Source: Halanaerobium salsuginis
GTDB lineage: Bacteria > Bacillota > Halanaerobiia > Halanaerobiales > Halanaerobiaceae
Assembly: GCF_900114545.1 (NCBI RefSeq)
Contig: NZ_FOTI01000008.1
Coordinates: forward strand, 1-64,000
Direction: 5' to 3'
DNA length: 64,000 nt
A program made the position numbers and the translations under genes. The notes beneath the pieces were generated by a model. It was not told the DNA's origin and did no database searches. It saw only the letters and a list, made by a program, of their open reading frames with translations. Shown piece after piece: positions 35,158 to 44,124 of the stretch (positions are counted from its first letter, which is position 1; every line of letters begins with the position of its first letter).

Positions 35158-36594
35158 ATGTCTGCAAATAAGAAAATCCAGTCACAGGATGATTTAAGAA
35201 TTAAACTGGATATTAATAATGTTTTTGCGGAAATGATTGGTGAAGAACATGGACTGACAAGGAAAGAATTAGAAGCAGCTAAAGATAAAGCACTGCAAGC
35301 ACATAAAAATATATTACAGGCTGAAGCGGAAGGCAAAATGGGTTTTATGGAACTTCCCTATCAGCAGAAAGAAGTTGTTAAAGAACTGCAAGCAACTGCT
35401 GCAGAATTGAAAGATAAGTTTGATAATTTTGTCGTTTTAGGAATTGGGGGTTCTGCCTTAGGTAATATTGCTGTACAGACTGCTATTAATGACCCTTATT
35501 ATAATATGTTTACTGAAGTAAGAGATGGTTATCCCCGTCTTTTTGTAAATGATAATGTTGATCCAGAGGGAATTAAAGCTCTTCTAGATAAGCTTGATCC
35601 TGCCAAAACATTATTTAATGTTATTTCTAAATCAGGAAGTACAGCTGAGACAATGAGTCAGTTCTTATTGGCCCGTAAAATTGTAGCAGAAGCCGTTGGT
35701 GAGGAAAATGTTGGCGAACATTTTATTGCTACAACTAGTAAAGATTCAGGCTATTTAATTGAAATTGCTGAACGAGAAGGAATGAAAAAATTCTTTATTC
35801 CAGATAATGTTGGGGGAAGATTTTCTGTACTAACTCCGGTTGGTTTATTGTCAGCTGCTATGACAGGAGTTGATATTGAAGCTCTGTTAGCTGGAGCAGC
35901 TTATATGGATAAAATTTGTCGTAAGTCAGATTTCTGGCAAAATCCAGCTTTAGTGAATGGTCTTCTGCATTATCTGGCTTATGAAAAAGGAAAAGTAATG
36001 TCAGTTATGATGCCTTATTCTGATCGCTTAAAAGATGTAGCTGATTGGTATCGACAGTTATGGGCAGAATCTCTGGGTAAAGAAGTTAATCGCGAAGGCG
36101 AAAAAGTAAATGTTGGTCCAACTCCAATTAAGGCACTTGGAGCTACAGATCAACATTCACAGGCGCAATTATATATGGAAGGTCCTTATGATAAAATAAT
36201 TACTTTCCTGGAAGTAGAGAGTTTTAATCAAGAGCTTGAAATTCCTGCTGCCTATCAGGACTTAGCTGGACTTGGTTATCTGGGTGGGCATTCTTTTGCT
36301 GAATTAATTAATACCGAAAAAGAAGCTACTGAATTAGCTTTAAATAAAAGAAACCGGATGAATCAAACTGTCAAAGTACCAGCTGTAAATGAATTTACTC
36401 TGGGACAGTTATTCTACTTTTTTGAATTTCAGACTGCTGTTGCTGGCGAATTATTCAATATTAATGCCTTTAATCAGCCAGGAGTTGAACTTGGTAAAAA
36501 TTATACTTATGGAATTTTTGGTCGTGATGGTTACGAGTCTAAAAAAAATGAGTTTGAACAATCGGCTGCTCATAAAGAGGATTTAATACTTTAA
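35158..36594 (+). CDS. pgi: Glucose-6-phosphate isomerase
   Basis: This 478-residue glycolytic enzyme converts glucose 6-phosphate and fructose 6-phosphate. Family marks are VLGIGGSALGN near 92-102, ISKSGSTAETM near 158-168 (phosphate site), GGRFSVLTPVGLL near 219-231 and the catalytic region ATDQHSQAQLY near 330-340. The length is normal for bacterial enzymes of the shorter type. It stands alone with its own promoter and AAGGAGG ribosome site. Confidence 0.96.
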   Translation: MSANKKIQSQDDLRIKLDINNVFAEMIGEEHGLTRKELEAAKDKALQAHKNILQAEAEGKMGFMELPYQQKEVVKELQATAAELKDKFDNFVVLGIGGSALGNIAVQTAINDPYYNMFTEVRDGYPRLFVNDNVDPEGIKALLDKLDPAKTLFNVISKSGSTAETMSQFLLARKIVAEAVGEENVGEHFIATTSKDSGYLIEIAEREGMKKFFIPDNVGGRFSVLTPVGLLSAAMTGVDIEALLAGAAYMDKICRKSDFWQNPALVNGLLHYLAYEKGKVMSVMMPYSDRLKDVADWYRQLWAESLGKEVNREGEKVNVGPTPIKALGATDQHSQAQLYMEGPYDKIITFLEVESFNQELEIPAAYQDLAGLGYLGGHSFAELINTEKEATELALNKRNRMNQTVKVPAVNEFTLGQLFYFFEFQTAVAGELFNINAFNQPGVELGKNYTYGIFGRDGYESKKNEFEQSAAHKEDLIL

Positions 36595-36724
36595 TTTGCG
36601 ATAGTAGTTGTTTTCTAATTGAATTTTAATTATGATCCTTTATTATAATTATAAGGAGTAGTGAATTTATTTTAGGATAAATAATTATTTTATTCTACTT
36701 TTTATAAATGTTAGGGGAGCAAAT

Positions 36725-38149
36725 ATGGACAAGAATAGAAAAAATGAATCGGAAGCCAGACCAGATGTTAACTATTCTCTTTTAGAAGGTGAATTAATTA
36801 AAGAAAAATTATTTGAGCAAACTAAGCCTAAATCAAGGGTCAGACTTGATTTAGTTAATGAACTTAAAGAAATTATTGATACATTACCAGCTCAGCTGCC
36901 AGCTCAGATAGTTAACTATCAAAAAGTAATTCAGGAAAATGGCGAATATTATTTACTCAGACAGGGGAAAAAGAATCTAACTCCCCTGCCTGTTTTTCTA
37001 AGACAGAACAAATTTAGTCTAAATAATCTGCTCTTAGAACTGGAGAAACTTTTACCTTTATTAAAAAACAAAGAACTGTTAGAGAAATTATTTCCAGTGG
37101 GGTTAAATGCTGCTAATTTCTGGCTTGATGACCAGCAGCGGTTCTACTTACTTCCAGAAGCTTTTCTTAAGTTAAAACAAAATTATGGTACTTATACTTA
37201 TGATCTGCCGGGTGATGAATATTTTAAGCCACCTGAGATAATCTCGGGCAGCGATTGGACACAGGAAGCTTACTTATTTAACCTAGCAGCTGATTTTTAT
37301 TATTTTTTGAGTGGGCAGACTATTTTTGCTGATCAAGATTCAGCTCGGGTTTTAAATAAAATTCAACAGGAAAATATTCTGGACTTAAAATTAATTAATC
37401 CTAAACTTCCGGAGGCTCTGACTGATCTTATGCAGATACTGCTGCGGCGTAAAGCTTCAGCTCGGCCAGATTTAGCTGATGTTCAGGCTAAGTTGACTGA
37501 AATTTTACAGAGCTTTAATGAGAAGATAGAATTAGATCCCTGGTTGGAAAATCAAGATATTCTAGTTGGCAAAGTTGTTAAACGAAAAAGAAGACAGGAG
37601 AATGCTAAGCTTTTTCTTAGGCAAAAATGGAAATTTATTCTTTTTCTGCTGGTTGTTGGGGGAACTTTTATCTGGAGTTTAACTTCAGGACCACCCCCAA
37701 CTATTACAAAGGCTAATTCACCAGCTGAAGTAGTTAATTATTTTTACCAGGCTGTTGCAGATAAAAATATTACTCTGGTTGAAGAAGCAGCTCAAGTAGA
37801 TTTAGGGCAAATGGATAGGTTGATTTCTGAAAGCCATGTTATAGAAAAAATGCAGCAGGCTTATAGTGACCCAACTAAGACTGAGCAAACAGGTCGAGGT
37901 GTGTATAGTCTGACTGATTTAACAATTACTCAGCTTTCTAGTAATGGAAAGCAAGCTTTATTTTTAGCTAAGTATAAATTTGATTTTAGAGATAAAAATG
38001 GTATATATAAAAATAATTTAACTGACCAACTAAAATTAACTAAAATTGATGGTGTCTGGCGTATAACTAAAATAGCTGGTGATTTTGGTCAGATGATTCA
38101 GGGAAAGTATCCCTGGCAGAATAAATCAGTTTCAGCAGGAGGAGAATAA
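36725..38149 (+). CDS. Membrane-anchored degenerate kinase-like protein with outer NTF2-like domain
   Basis: This 474-residue protein has a cytoplasmic part that resembles the C-lobe of a Ser/Thr protein kinase. GLNAANFWLDDQQRFYLLP (126-144) sits where HRDxxxxN and DFG belong, FKPPEI (167-172) resembles the APE motif, AYLFNLAADFYYFLSG (182-197) the sDiyslG helix, and RRKASARPDLADVQ (241-254) the RP motif. The catalytic aspartate, the DFG aspartate and the ATP lysine are not found, so it should be a pseudokinase. One span at 303-320 leads to a C-terminal domain of about 140 residues that looks NTF2-like (SPAEVVNYFYQAVADKNI), probably outside the membrane. It lies five bases before a binding-protein gene. 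The function is unknown; a receptor or scaffold role is a guess. Confidence 0.6.
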   Translation: MDKNRKNESEARPDVNYSLLEGELIKEKLFEQTKPKSRVRLDLVNELKEIIDTLPAQLPAQIVNYQKVIQENGEYYLLRQGKKNLTPLPVFLRQNKFSLNNLLLELEKLLPLLKNKELLEKLFPVGLNAANFWLDDQQRFYLLPEAFLKLKQNYGTYTYDLPGDEYFKPPEIISGSDWTQEAYLFNLAADFYYFLSGQTIFADQDSARVLNKIQQENILDLKLINPKLPEALTDLMQILLRRKASARPDLADVQAKLTEILQSFNEKIELDPWLENQDILVGKVVKRKRRQENAKLFLRQKWKFILFLLVVGGTFIWSLTSGPPPTITKANSPAEVVNYFYQAVADKNITLVEEAAQVDLGQMDRLISESHVIEKMQQAYSDPTKTEQTGRGVYSLTDLTITQLSSNGKQALFLAKYKFDFRDKNGIYKNNLTDQLKLTKIDGVWRITKIAGDFGQMIQGKYPWQNKSVSAGGE

Positions 38150-38154
38150 TACAA

Positions 38155-39066
38155 TTGAAAAAAAGTTTGTTTTTTAGCTTAATAATTATTTTGCTGGCAG
38201 TTAATTCCATACTGGCAGCTGATTTTCCTCTTAGTTATCAAGATGATCTAGGACGCACAATAGTTATAAAGAAACCAGTAGAAAGAATTGTTTCACTAGC
38301 GCCAGGAATTACTGAAACACTTTATGCACTTGGACTGTCAGATAAAATAGTTGCTGTTAGTTCAGCAGCTGATTTTCCTGAACAGGTTAAGCAGAAGACT
38401 TCTGTGGGGAGAATTTCTGAACCAGATATAGAAAAGATTGTTGCTTTAGAACCTGACTTAGTTCTGGCAGAATCGTTAACTAAGCTTAGCTTTCTTAATC
38501 GTCTAACAGAGCTGGGAATAAATAATGTCGGTTTTAACCCAGAGAGCATAACAGCTACTTTGACAATGATTTCTGAGATAGCTCAATTATGTTCAGCTGA
38601 AAAAAAAGGTGAGTTATTGATTGAAAATCTAGCAGCTGAGCATCAGCAGTTGAAAAAATTAGTTGCTTCGAAATTAAAGACAAAATCGCGGCCCCGGGTT
38701 TTTTATCAAATTTGGCCTGATCCGATTTATACGGCTGGTAAAGATACTTTTATTGATAATATGATTTTTGAGGCTGGCGGCTATAATATTGGCAGAAATG
38801 CTGGCTCTGGCTGGCCCCAATTTAATATGGAAAGTTTATTAACTGCTGATCCCGAGGTTTTTATTATTAGTGATCATAATGGCAGTGGTTATAATCTTAA
38901 TAAATTACGCGAAAATAAATTGTTAAGAGAAATTTCTGCATTTAAAAGCAAAAGGCTTTATCAGGTTAAAGCGGATCTTGTTAATCGACCTTCGCCGAGA
39001 ATTGTTGCAGGATATAAGGAGTTTGTACTGGCTATTTTTCCTGAGTTAAAAAAGGAAATAGAATAG
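38155..39066 (+). CDS. BtuF/FecB-type solute-binding protein
   Basis: This 303-residue TroA/BtuF-fold protein should bind cobalamin, haem or an iron chelate in the periplasm. The leader ends near SILAAD without a lipobox cysteine. Family marks are DDLGRTIVIKKPVERIVSLA, ITETLYALGLSDKIVAVSS and VGRISEPDIEKIVALEPDLVLAE near 86-108. No permease or ATPase gene is near. The start is TTG, with AGGAGGAG ahead. It is co-transcribed with the pseudokinase-like gene, which suggests a shared role that is not obvious. Confidence 0.83.
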   Translation: MKKSLFFSLIIILLAVNSILAADFPLSYQDDLGRTIVIKKPVERIVSLAPGITETLYALGLSDKIVAVSSAADFPEQVKQKTSVGRISEPDIEKIVALEPDLVLAESLTKLSFLNRLTELGINNVGFNPESITATLTMISEIAQLCSAEKKGELLIENLAAEHQQLKKLVASKLKTKSRPRVFYQIWPDPIYTAGKDTFIDNMIFEAGGYNIGRNAGSGWPQFNMESLLTADPEVFIISDHNGSGYNLNKLRENKLLREISAFKSKRLYQVKADLVNRPSPRIVAGYKEFVLAIFPELKKEIE

Positions 39067-39158
39067 TTTTGTTGAATAGCAAATAGTGGTAGGCAATTTT
39101 TACTTAAGCCTTTTTTAAAAGGATATAAGCAAGAAGAATAAGACTAAGAGGTGATTTG

Positions 39159-39629
39159 ATGAATTTATCAGATTTTACAATTGATGATTTTACAGAAATT
39201 GACGGGGGACAATCAATTGGGAAAGTAGCAATATTATTATCGATGGTTAACGATGAGTATGACGGCAGTATTATCGATGCTTATAAGAATGTTGGTTATA
39301 AGGCTGTCATTACTAGAGCTGGTGGCAAGGGATCCAAATTAAAAGATAAAGTGTTGAGAAATTGTCTGGGGGCAGCAATTAAAGGAGATGTAATTACTGA
39401 ATCTGTTCAGGATCAGCGAATTTTAACTCGCTGTGTAGAACGGGCCATGCTTGATTTTGATAAACCGCTTTCTGGTATTTCAGGAGCAGGAATTAAAATT
39501 GGGATTGTCAGTAAAGAACCCCATCTTGCAGTAGCACTTTATGGAAAATTAGGCATTCCTGGGCTTGATGTTGACCATGAAATTTCAGGAATGGGGATAC
39601 ATTATTATGGACTCAGCACAAGAAAATAA
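39159..39629 (+). CDS. hutP: HutP-family RNA-binding antiterminator-like protein
   Basis: This 156-residue protein matches the HutP family. B. subtilis HutP binds RNA as a hexamer in the presence of histidine and magnesium and blocks a terminator. Shared features are IGKVAILLSMVND at the start of the fold, the central GDVITESVQDQRILTRCVERAML helix region, the GIKIGIVSKEP strand and the C-terminal LDVDHEISGMGIHYYG. The histidines there correspond to the metal/histidine site. No hut genes are in the window. Its end overlaps msbA by 23 bases, and it heads the lipid A gene run. A TTG at 39156 is also in frame, but ATG at 39159 is preferred. Confidence 0.82.
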   Translation: MNLSDFTIDDFTEIDGGQSIGKVAILLSMVNDEYDGSIIDAYKNVGYKAVITRAGGKGSKLKDKVLRNCLGAAIKGDVITESVQDQRILTRCVERAMLDFDKPLSGISGAGIKIGIVSKEPHLAVALYGKLGIPGLDVDHEISGMGIHYYGLSTRK

Positions 39630-41382
39630 TGAAAGTCAATTCAAAATTTTAAAGAGAGTTTTTTCATATATACTACCATATAAAGGCAGGCTAGCAGGTG
39701 GCGTTTTTTCCATGCTGGTTCATGCCTTTTTAACGGTTTTTTTTGTAAAAGTTTTTCAGGATTTGTTAGAAACAATTATTTCAGATATTTCGGTTGGAAA
39801 AGAAGGCATAATCCAGCTGAGTTTAATTGCTGTATTTATGATTTTTATTTATTTGTTTAAAGGGATAGCTTATTATGGTCAAAATTATCTTGTTTCTTAT
39901 GTTTCGGAACGGGCAATTAAAGATATGCGAGATCAGCTCTATAGTCATTTGCAAAATTTATCGCTGAGTTTTTATAGTAAGAATAAAACTGGTGATATTT
40001 TATCTCGAGTGACAAATGATGTTTCTCAGCTGGAAAAGTCAATGATTAATGCATCAGTAGGTACTGTAGATAAGTTTTTTACTTTAATTGGCGGAATTAT
40101 TTATTTAGTTTATTTAAATTATCGCCTGACAATTTTTTTGTTAATAATTTTACCTTTAATTGCTTATGTAATGAGCTCTTTTAATTTAAAGTTAAAACGG
40201 GTTAGTCGGAGAGTTCAGATTCAAATTGCTAATGTTTCAGACGTATTACAGGAAACTTTATCAGCAGTTAGAGTTGTTAAATCTTTTGGTAGGGAAGAAT
40301 ATGAATTTGATCGTTTTAGCTCCCGTAATCAAGCTAACTTTCGGGCCAAAATGAAAAAAACTCAGTATGGAGCAATTCTGACTCCGTTAGTAGAGTTTAT
40401 TGCTGCAATAGCTTTTACAGCAATTTTATGGTATGGAGGCTATGAAGTTATGCAGGGGAGAATGACACCTTCAGAATTAATTGCCTTTTTTACTTTACTG
40501 TTAACAATTAGTGATCCACTGCGTTCGCTAACTAAATTAAGTAAACGGCTGCAGCAGTTATTTGCTTCTGCTGAAAGAGTTTTTGAAATTATGGATACAG
40601 AAAGTGATCTGCGTTTTGATGATGAAAATAAAATTGAATTACATTCAGTTGCTGGTGAAGTTGTTTATGATAATGTAACCTTTGCTTATAAAAAGAATGA
40701 AAATGTTTTAAAAAATATTAATTTAACTGCTTCCCCGGGTGAAGTTGTTGCTTTAGTAGGCCATAGTGGAGCTGGTAAGACAACAATGGTTGACTTAATT
40801 CCCCGGTTTTATGATCCAGTTGCAGGTAGAATGAGAGTCGATGGTCATGATCTAAGAGATGTCAAGCTAGATAGTTTACGTAATTTTATCGGAATTGTTC
40901 CTCAGGAAACTATTTTGTTTAGTGGTACTTTGAAAGATAATATTGCATACGGAAATCTTAATGCAGATGATCAGGCAATTCAAGCAGCTGCCCGGGCAGC
41001 TAATGCTCATCAATTTATTATGAGTTTTCCTGCTGGCTATGAAACTGAAGTTGGAGAACGTGGGGTTGGACTTTCGGGAGGACAGCGGCAGAGAATTTCT
41101 ATTGCCAGGGCCATCCTTAAAGATCCCCGTATTTTAATTCTTGATGAAGCTACTTCTTCACTTGATGCTGAATCAGAAGCACTAGTTCAGGAAGCACTTG
41201 ATCATTTAATGCAGAATCGGACTACATTTATTATTGCTCACCGCTTATCAACAATTAGAAATGCAGATAAAATTATTGTTATGGAACAGGGCGAAATTGT
41301 TGAATCTGGAACTCATACTGAATTATTGGAGCAGGCTGGTAAATATGCTGCTCTTTATCAGGGTCAATTTATCGAAAACTAA
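39607..41382 (+). CDS. msbA: MsbA-like lipid A flippase (ABC exporter)
   Basis: This roughly 591-residue half-transporter has six membrane spans and a C-terminal ATPase. The Walker A is VGHSGAGKTTM, the signature LSGGQRQR, and the Walker B ILILDEATSSLD. Its position at the head of lipid A and Kdo genes indicates that it flips the lipid A core across the inner membrane, as MsbA does. Generic multidrug export is the alternative for this fold. The frame is open from 39565 within hutP. The ATG at 39607 gives the expected N-terminus before FKILKRVFSYILPYKG. Confidence 0.87.
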   Translation: MDSAQENNESQFKILKRVFSYILPYKGRLAGGVFSMLVHAFLTVFFVKVFQDLLETIISDISVGKEGIIQLSLIAVFMIFIYLFKGIAYYGQNYLVSYVSERAIKDMRDQLYSHLQNLSLSFYSKNKTGDILSRVTNDVSQLEKSMINASVGTVDKFFTLIGGIIYLVYLNYRLTIFLLIILPLIAYVMSSFNLKLKRVSRRVQIQIANVSDVLQETLSAVRVVKSFGREEYEFDRFSSRNQANFRAKMKKTQYGAILTPLVEFIAAIAFTAILWYGGYEVMQGRMTPSELIAFFTLLLTISDPLRSLTKLSKRLQQLFASAERVFEIMDTESDLRFDDENKIELHSVAGEVVYDNVTFAYKKNENVLKNINLTASPGEVVALVGHSGAGKTTMVDLIPRFYDPVAGRMRVDGHDLRDVKLDSLRNFIGIVPQETILFSGTLKDNIAYGNLNADDQAIQAAARAANAHQFIMSFPAGYETEVGERGVGLSGGQRQRISIARAILKDPRILILDEATSSLDAESEALVQEALDHLMQNRTTFIIAHRLSTIRNADKIIVMEQGEIVESGTHTELLEQAGKYAALYQGQFIEN

Positions 41383-41404
41383 GCTGGCGAAGGAGGAGGC
41401 TTTA

Positions 41405-42055
41405 TTGTCTATAAAAAATATTTTTAATCAAGATAAGGTTCTGCCTCTGCTAGCCTATAATTTACTGCGCTGGACTAATATTAGTTTACGTCTGCAAGTA
41501 GAAGGCTGGGAGAAGGTTAATGATGATCTAAAAGCTGGTCATTCACTTGTTTTTTCAATCTGGCATGGTAAGTTGTGGCTTCCAGCTTATTTTTTGCGGG
41601 CTAGAGAAATTTATGCGCTTGCTAGCCTCAGTCAAGATGGCAGTTATATTGCTGATGTTCTGGAACGATTGGGCTGGAGAACAGTAAGAGGTTCAAGCAG
41701 TCGGGGAGCGTCACGTTCTCTGCTTTCTCTCTATAGAAAGTTAAAGCATGGTGCCAGTGCAGCTATTACTCCAGATGGACCAACTGGTCCAATTTATCAG
41801 GTTAAGGGAGGAATTATTTTTTTGCAGGAAAAAGCTGATGCTTTAATTGTACCTGTTGGTGCTGATGCCAGCTGGAAAAAGAATTTTTCCAGCTGGGATA
41901 ATTTTATGCTGCCGCTTCCTTTTAGCAGGGCTGCTCTTGTCTTTGGAGCTCCGTTTTCTTGCCCAGAAGCTATGGAGATGGAAGCCAGGCAAGAACTTCT
42001 CCAGTCTAAAATGAAAGAAGTTAATGACCGGGCTGCTCAATTGATTAGTCAGTGA
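41405..42055 (+). CDS. DUF374 lysophospholipid-acyltransferase-like protein
   Basis: This 216-residue protein belongs to the DUF374 family of acyltransferase-like proteins found among LPS genes of Gram-negative bacteria. The SIWHGKLWLPAYFLR stretch near 46-60 is the family form of the acyltransferase histidine motif, and AAITPDGPTGPIYQVKGG near 120-137 is its second hallmark. It probably adds or remodels an acyl chain on lipid A or its precursor; this is inferred from family and position. The frame extends back into msbA, but TTG at 41405 after GGAGGAGG is the real start. Confidence 0.85.
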   Translation: MSIKNIFNQDKVLPLLAYNLLRWTNISLRLQVEGWEKVNDDLKAGHSLVFSIWHGKLWLPAYFLRAREIYALASLSQDGSYIADVLERLGWRTVRGSSSRGASRSLLSLYRKLKHGASAAITPDGPTGPIYQVKGGIIFLQEKADALIVPVGADASWKKNFSSWDNFMLPLPFSRAALVFGAPFSCPEAMEMEARQELLQSKMKEVNDRAAQLISQ

Positions 42056-42132
42056 ATTAGTTGATTGGAGCTGATTTTTAATTTATAGGTATATTTTAAA
42101 CAAATCTGGTCTAAAATAAGTGGTGGAATAAA

Positions 42133-43266
42133 ATGCTATATTTACAGAAATATATTGAAAAAATTATTAGAGGAGAAAAGACAGGTTATCTAGCTGCTGT
42201 ACTAAAGTGGCTGTTATTTTTGCTTTCTTTATTTTATTCCTGTTTAGCAAAATTACGCTACTATCTATATCAGCATAATATTCTGCAGAGAAAAAAAGCA
42301 GAGGTGCCAGTAATTAGTATTGGGAATCTGGCAACTGGTGGTACTGGCAAAACACCTTTTGTTGCCTTTTTAGCTGAAGAATTGGGAAAAGACTACCAGA
42401 TAGCAATTATTAGTCGAGGCTATGGAGCTGAAAAAGAAGTTGTAGAGCCATTTTTAATTAGTGATCAGGCAGGTCTTTATGCTGCTGCAGCTCAAGCAGG
42501 TGATGAATTATTTATGCTGGCTAGAAATAATAGTGAGCTGATTTTTATTCGTTCTGCTGAACGAGCAGCAGGGGCTAAATTAGCAGTAGAAAAAGGAGCT
42601 GATTTAATTTTACTGGATGATGGATTTCAGCATTATCAGCTGGAACGTGATCTTGATATAGTATTAATTGATGCACTGCGACCATTTGATCAGGCAAAGG
42701 TACTGCCGGCTGGATTCTTAAGAGAGCCAGCTACTGCCTTAAAAAGAGCAGATTTATTTTTGCTTACTCGCAGTGATAATGTTGATTGGAATCAATTGAA
42801 AGCTATTCAAGATTCATTACTTGAATACAGTCCTGATAATGATGGTGTTTTTACAGCAGTAACTGAGCTAAAAGGATGTATTTCAGTTGCTGGTCAGGAA
42901 AAAAAAGCAATTGATTTCCTGGCAGGTAAAAAAGTTTTTGCTTTTTCAGGAATTGGCAGTCCAACCGCTTTTAAAAAAAGTATTGAAATTACAGGAGCAC
43001 GTTTAGTTAGTTATAAAGTTTTTGCTGATCATTATAATTATCAGCAGGAAGATTTATTAACTTTACTTGATCAATATTCTGCCTCACAGGCGGACTTGAT
43101 TTTAACAACTGAGAAAGATGCGGTTAAGTTATTTGATTTTGCTGAAATGATTGGTGACCTTCCTTTTTATTATCTGCAGATTGCAATGGAGATCAATGAG
43201 TCTGCTCAATTAATAGAAGTTATTAAAAATAAATTAGCTCTTCGAAAAGCCAGGCATAAAAACTAA
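42133..43266 (+). CDS. lpxK: Tetraacyldisaccharide 4'-kinase
   Basis: This 377-residue inner-membrane P-loop kinase phosphorylates the 4' position of the lipid A disaccharide. The Walker A is ATGGTGKTPF near 70-79, preceded by VPVISIGNL. The LpxK marks ISRGYGAE, GADLILLDDGFQHYQLERDL near 153-172 and LTTEKDAVKLF near 333-343 are all present. An N-terminal hydrophobic helix near 20-38 would anchor it. It leads the Kdo-lipid A block. Confidence 0.96.
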   Translation: MLYLQKYIEKIIRGEKTGYLAAVLKWLLFLLSLFYSCLAKLRYYLYQHNILQRKKAEVPVISIGNLATGGTGKTPFVAFLAEELGKDYQIAIISRGYGAEKEVVEPFLISDQAGLYAAAAQAGDELFMLARNNSELIFIRSAERAAGAKLAVEKGADLILLDDGFQHYQLERDLDIVLIDALRPFDQAKVLPAGFLREPATALKRADLFLLTRSDNVDWNQLKAIQDSLLEYSPDNDGVFTAVTELKGCISVAGQEKKAIDFLAGKKVFAFSGIGSPTAFKKSIEITGARLVSYKVFADHYNYQQEDLLTLLDQYSASQADLILTTEKDAVKLFDFAEMIGDLPFYYLQIAMEINESAQLIEVIKNKLALRKARHKN

Positions 43267-43291
43267 ATTCATTATATTTTGAGGTGTAAAA

Positions 43292-44047
43292 ATGACTAAT
43301 TTAAAAACCGCTGCTATAATTCCAGCCCGCTATGATTCTAGCCGTTTTCCTGGTAAAGCACTTGCCAAAATTGCTGGTAAAGCAATGATTGTTAGGGTAA
43401 TGGAAGCAGCTCAAGAGTGTAAGCTAATTGATCAAGTCTTTGTTGCTACAGACGATGATCGCATTAAAGCAGCAGTTAAAGCAGCAGGTGGCCAGGTAAT
43501 TATGACTGCAAGTACACATCAAACAGGAACAGACCGGATTGCTGAAGCAGCAGCTGGATTACAGGAAATGGACTTAATTGTTAATATTCAGGGTGATGAA
43601 CCTTTAATTAAGCCAGCAACTATTGCGGCTGCTTTACAGCCTTTTGCAGTTGAGCAAGAGCTAATGATGAGTACTTTAAAACGAGAAATTACTTTTTTAG
43701 AGGCCCAAAACCCCGATCTTGTTAAAGTGGTAGTTGATCAAAACGATTATGCTCTTTACTTTTCGCGTTCTCCGATTCCATATTATAGAGCAGATAATGC
43801 TGTTAAAGTTTCAGATAAATTATATTATCAGCATATAGGACTTTATGTTTATCGGCGTGATTTTTTGCTTGATTTTGCTAGTCTAGCAGCAACTCCACTG
43901 GAAAAAGCAGAATCTCTAGAACAATTAAGAGCTCTGGAAAATGGCTATAAGATTAAAGCTATTACTACAGCTGCAACTTTAATTGGGGTTGACCGTTTAG
44001 CTGATATAGAGCTAGTTGAAGCAGAATTAGCAAAGAAGAGACTTTAA
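43292..44047 (+). CDS. kdsB: CMP-Kdo synthetase
   Basis: This 251-residue enzyme activates Kdo with CTP to CMP-Kdo, the donor for WaaA. Family marks are IIPARYDSSRFPGKALAKI near 9-27, VATDDDRI near 51, the NIQGDEPLI metal-binding region near 97-105 and FSRSPIPYYR near 151-160. The length is normal. It lies 25 bases after lpxK. Confidence 0.97.
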   Translation: MTNLKTAAIIPARYDSSRFPGKALAKIAGKAMIVRVMEAAQECKLIDQVFVATDDDRIKAAVKAAGGQVIMTASTHQTGTDRIAEAAAGLQEMDLIVNIQGDEPLIKPATIAAALQPFAVEQELMMSTLKREITFLEAQNPDLVKVVVDQNDYALYFSRSPIPYYRADNAVKVSDKLYYQHIGLYVYRRDFLLDFASLAATPLEKAESLEQLRALENGYKIKAITTAATLIGVDRLADIELVEAELAKKRL

Positions 44048-44124
44048 ATGAAAGATAATTAAACTGACCGATTTTTTAATTAATTAATTGATTGGAAAGT
44101 CAGCTTAAATGAGGGTGATTAATT

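Noticed and set aside
41234-41404. An extended N-terminus of the DUF374 protein reaching into msbA
   Set aside because: The TTG at 41405 has a strong GGAGGAGG site and matches the family start; the extension is out-of-frame msbA sequence.
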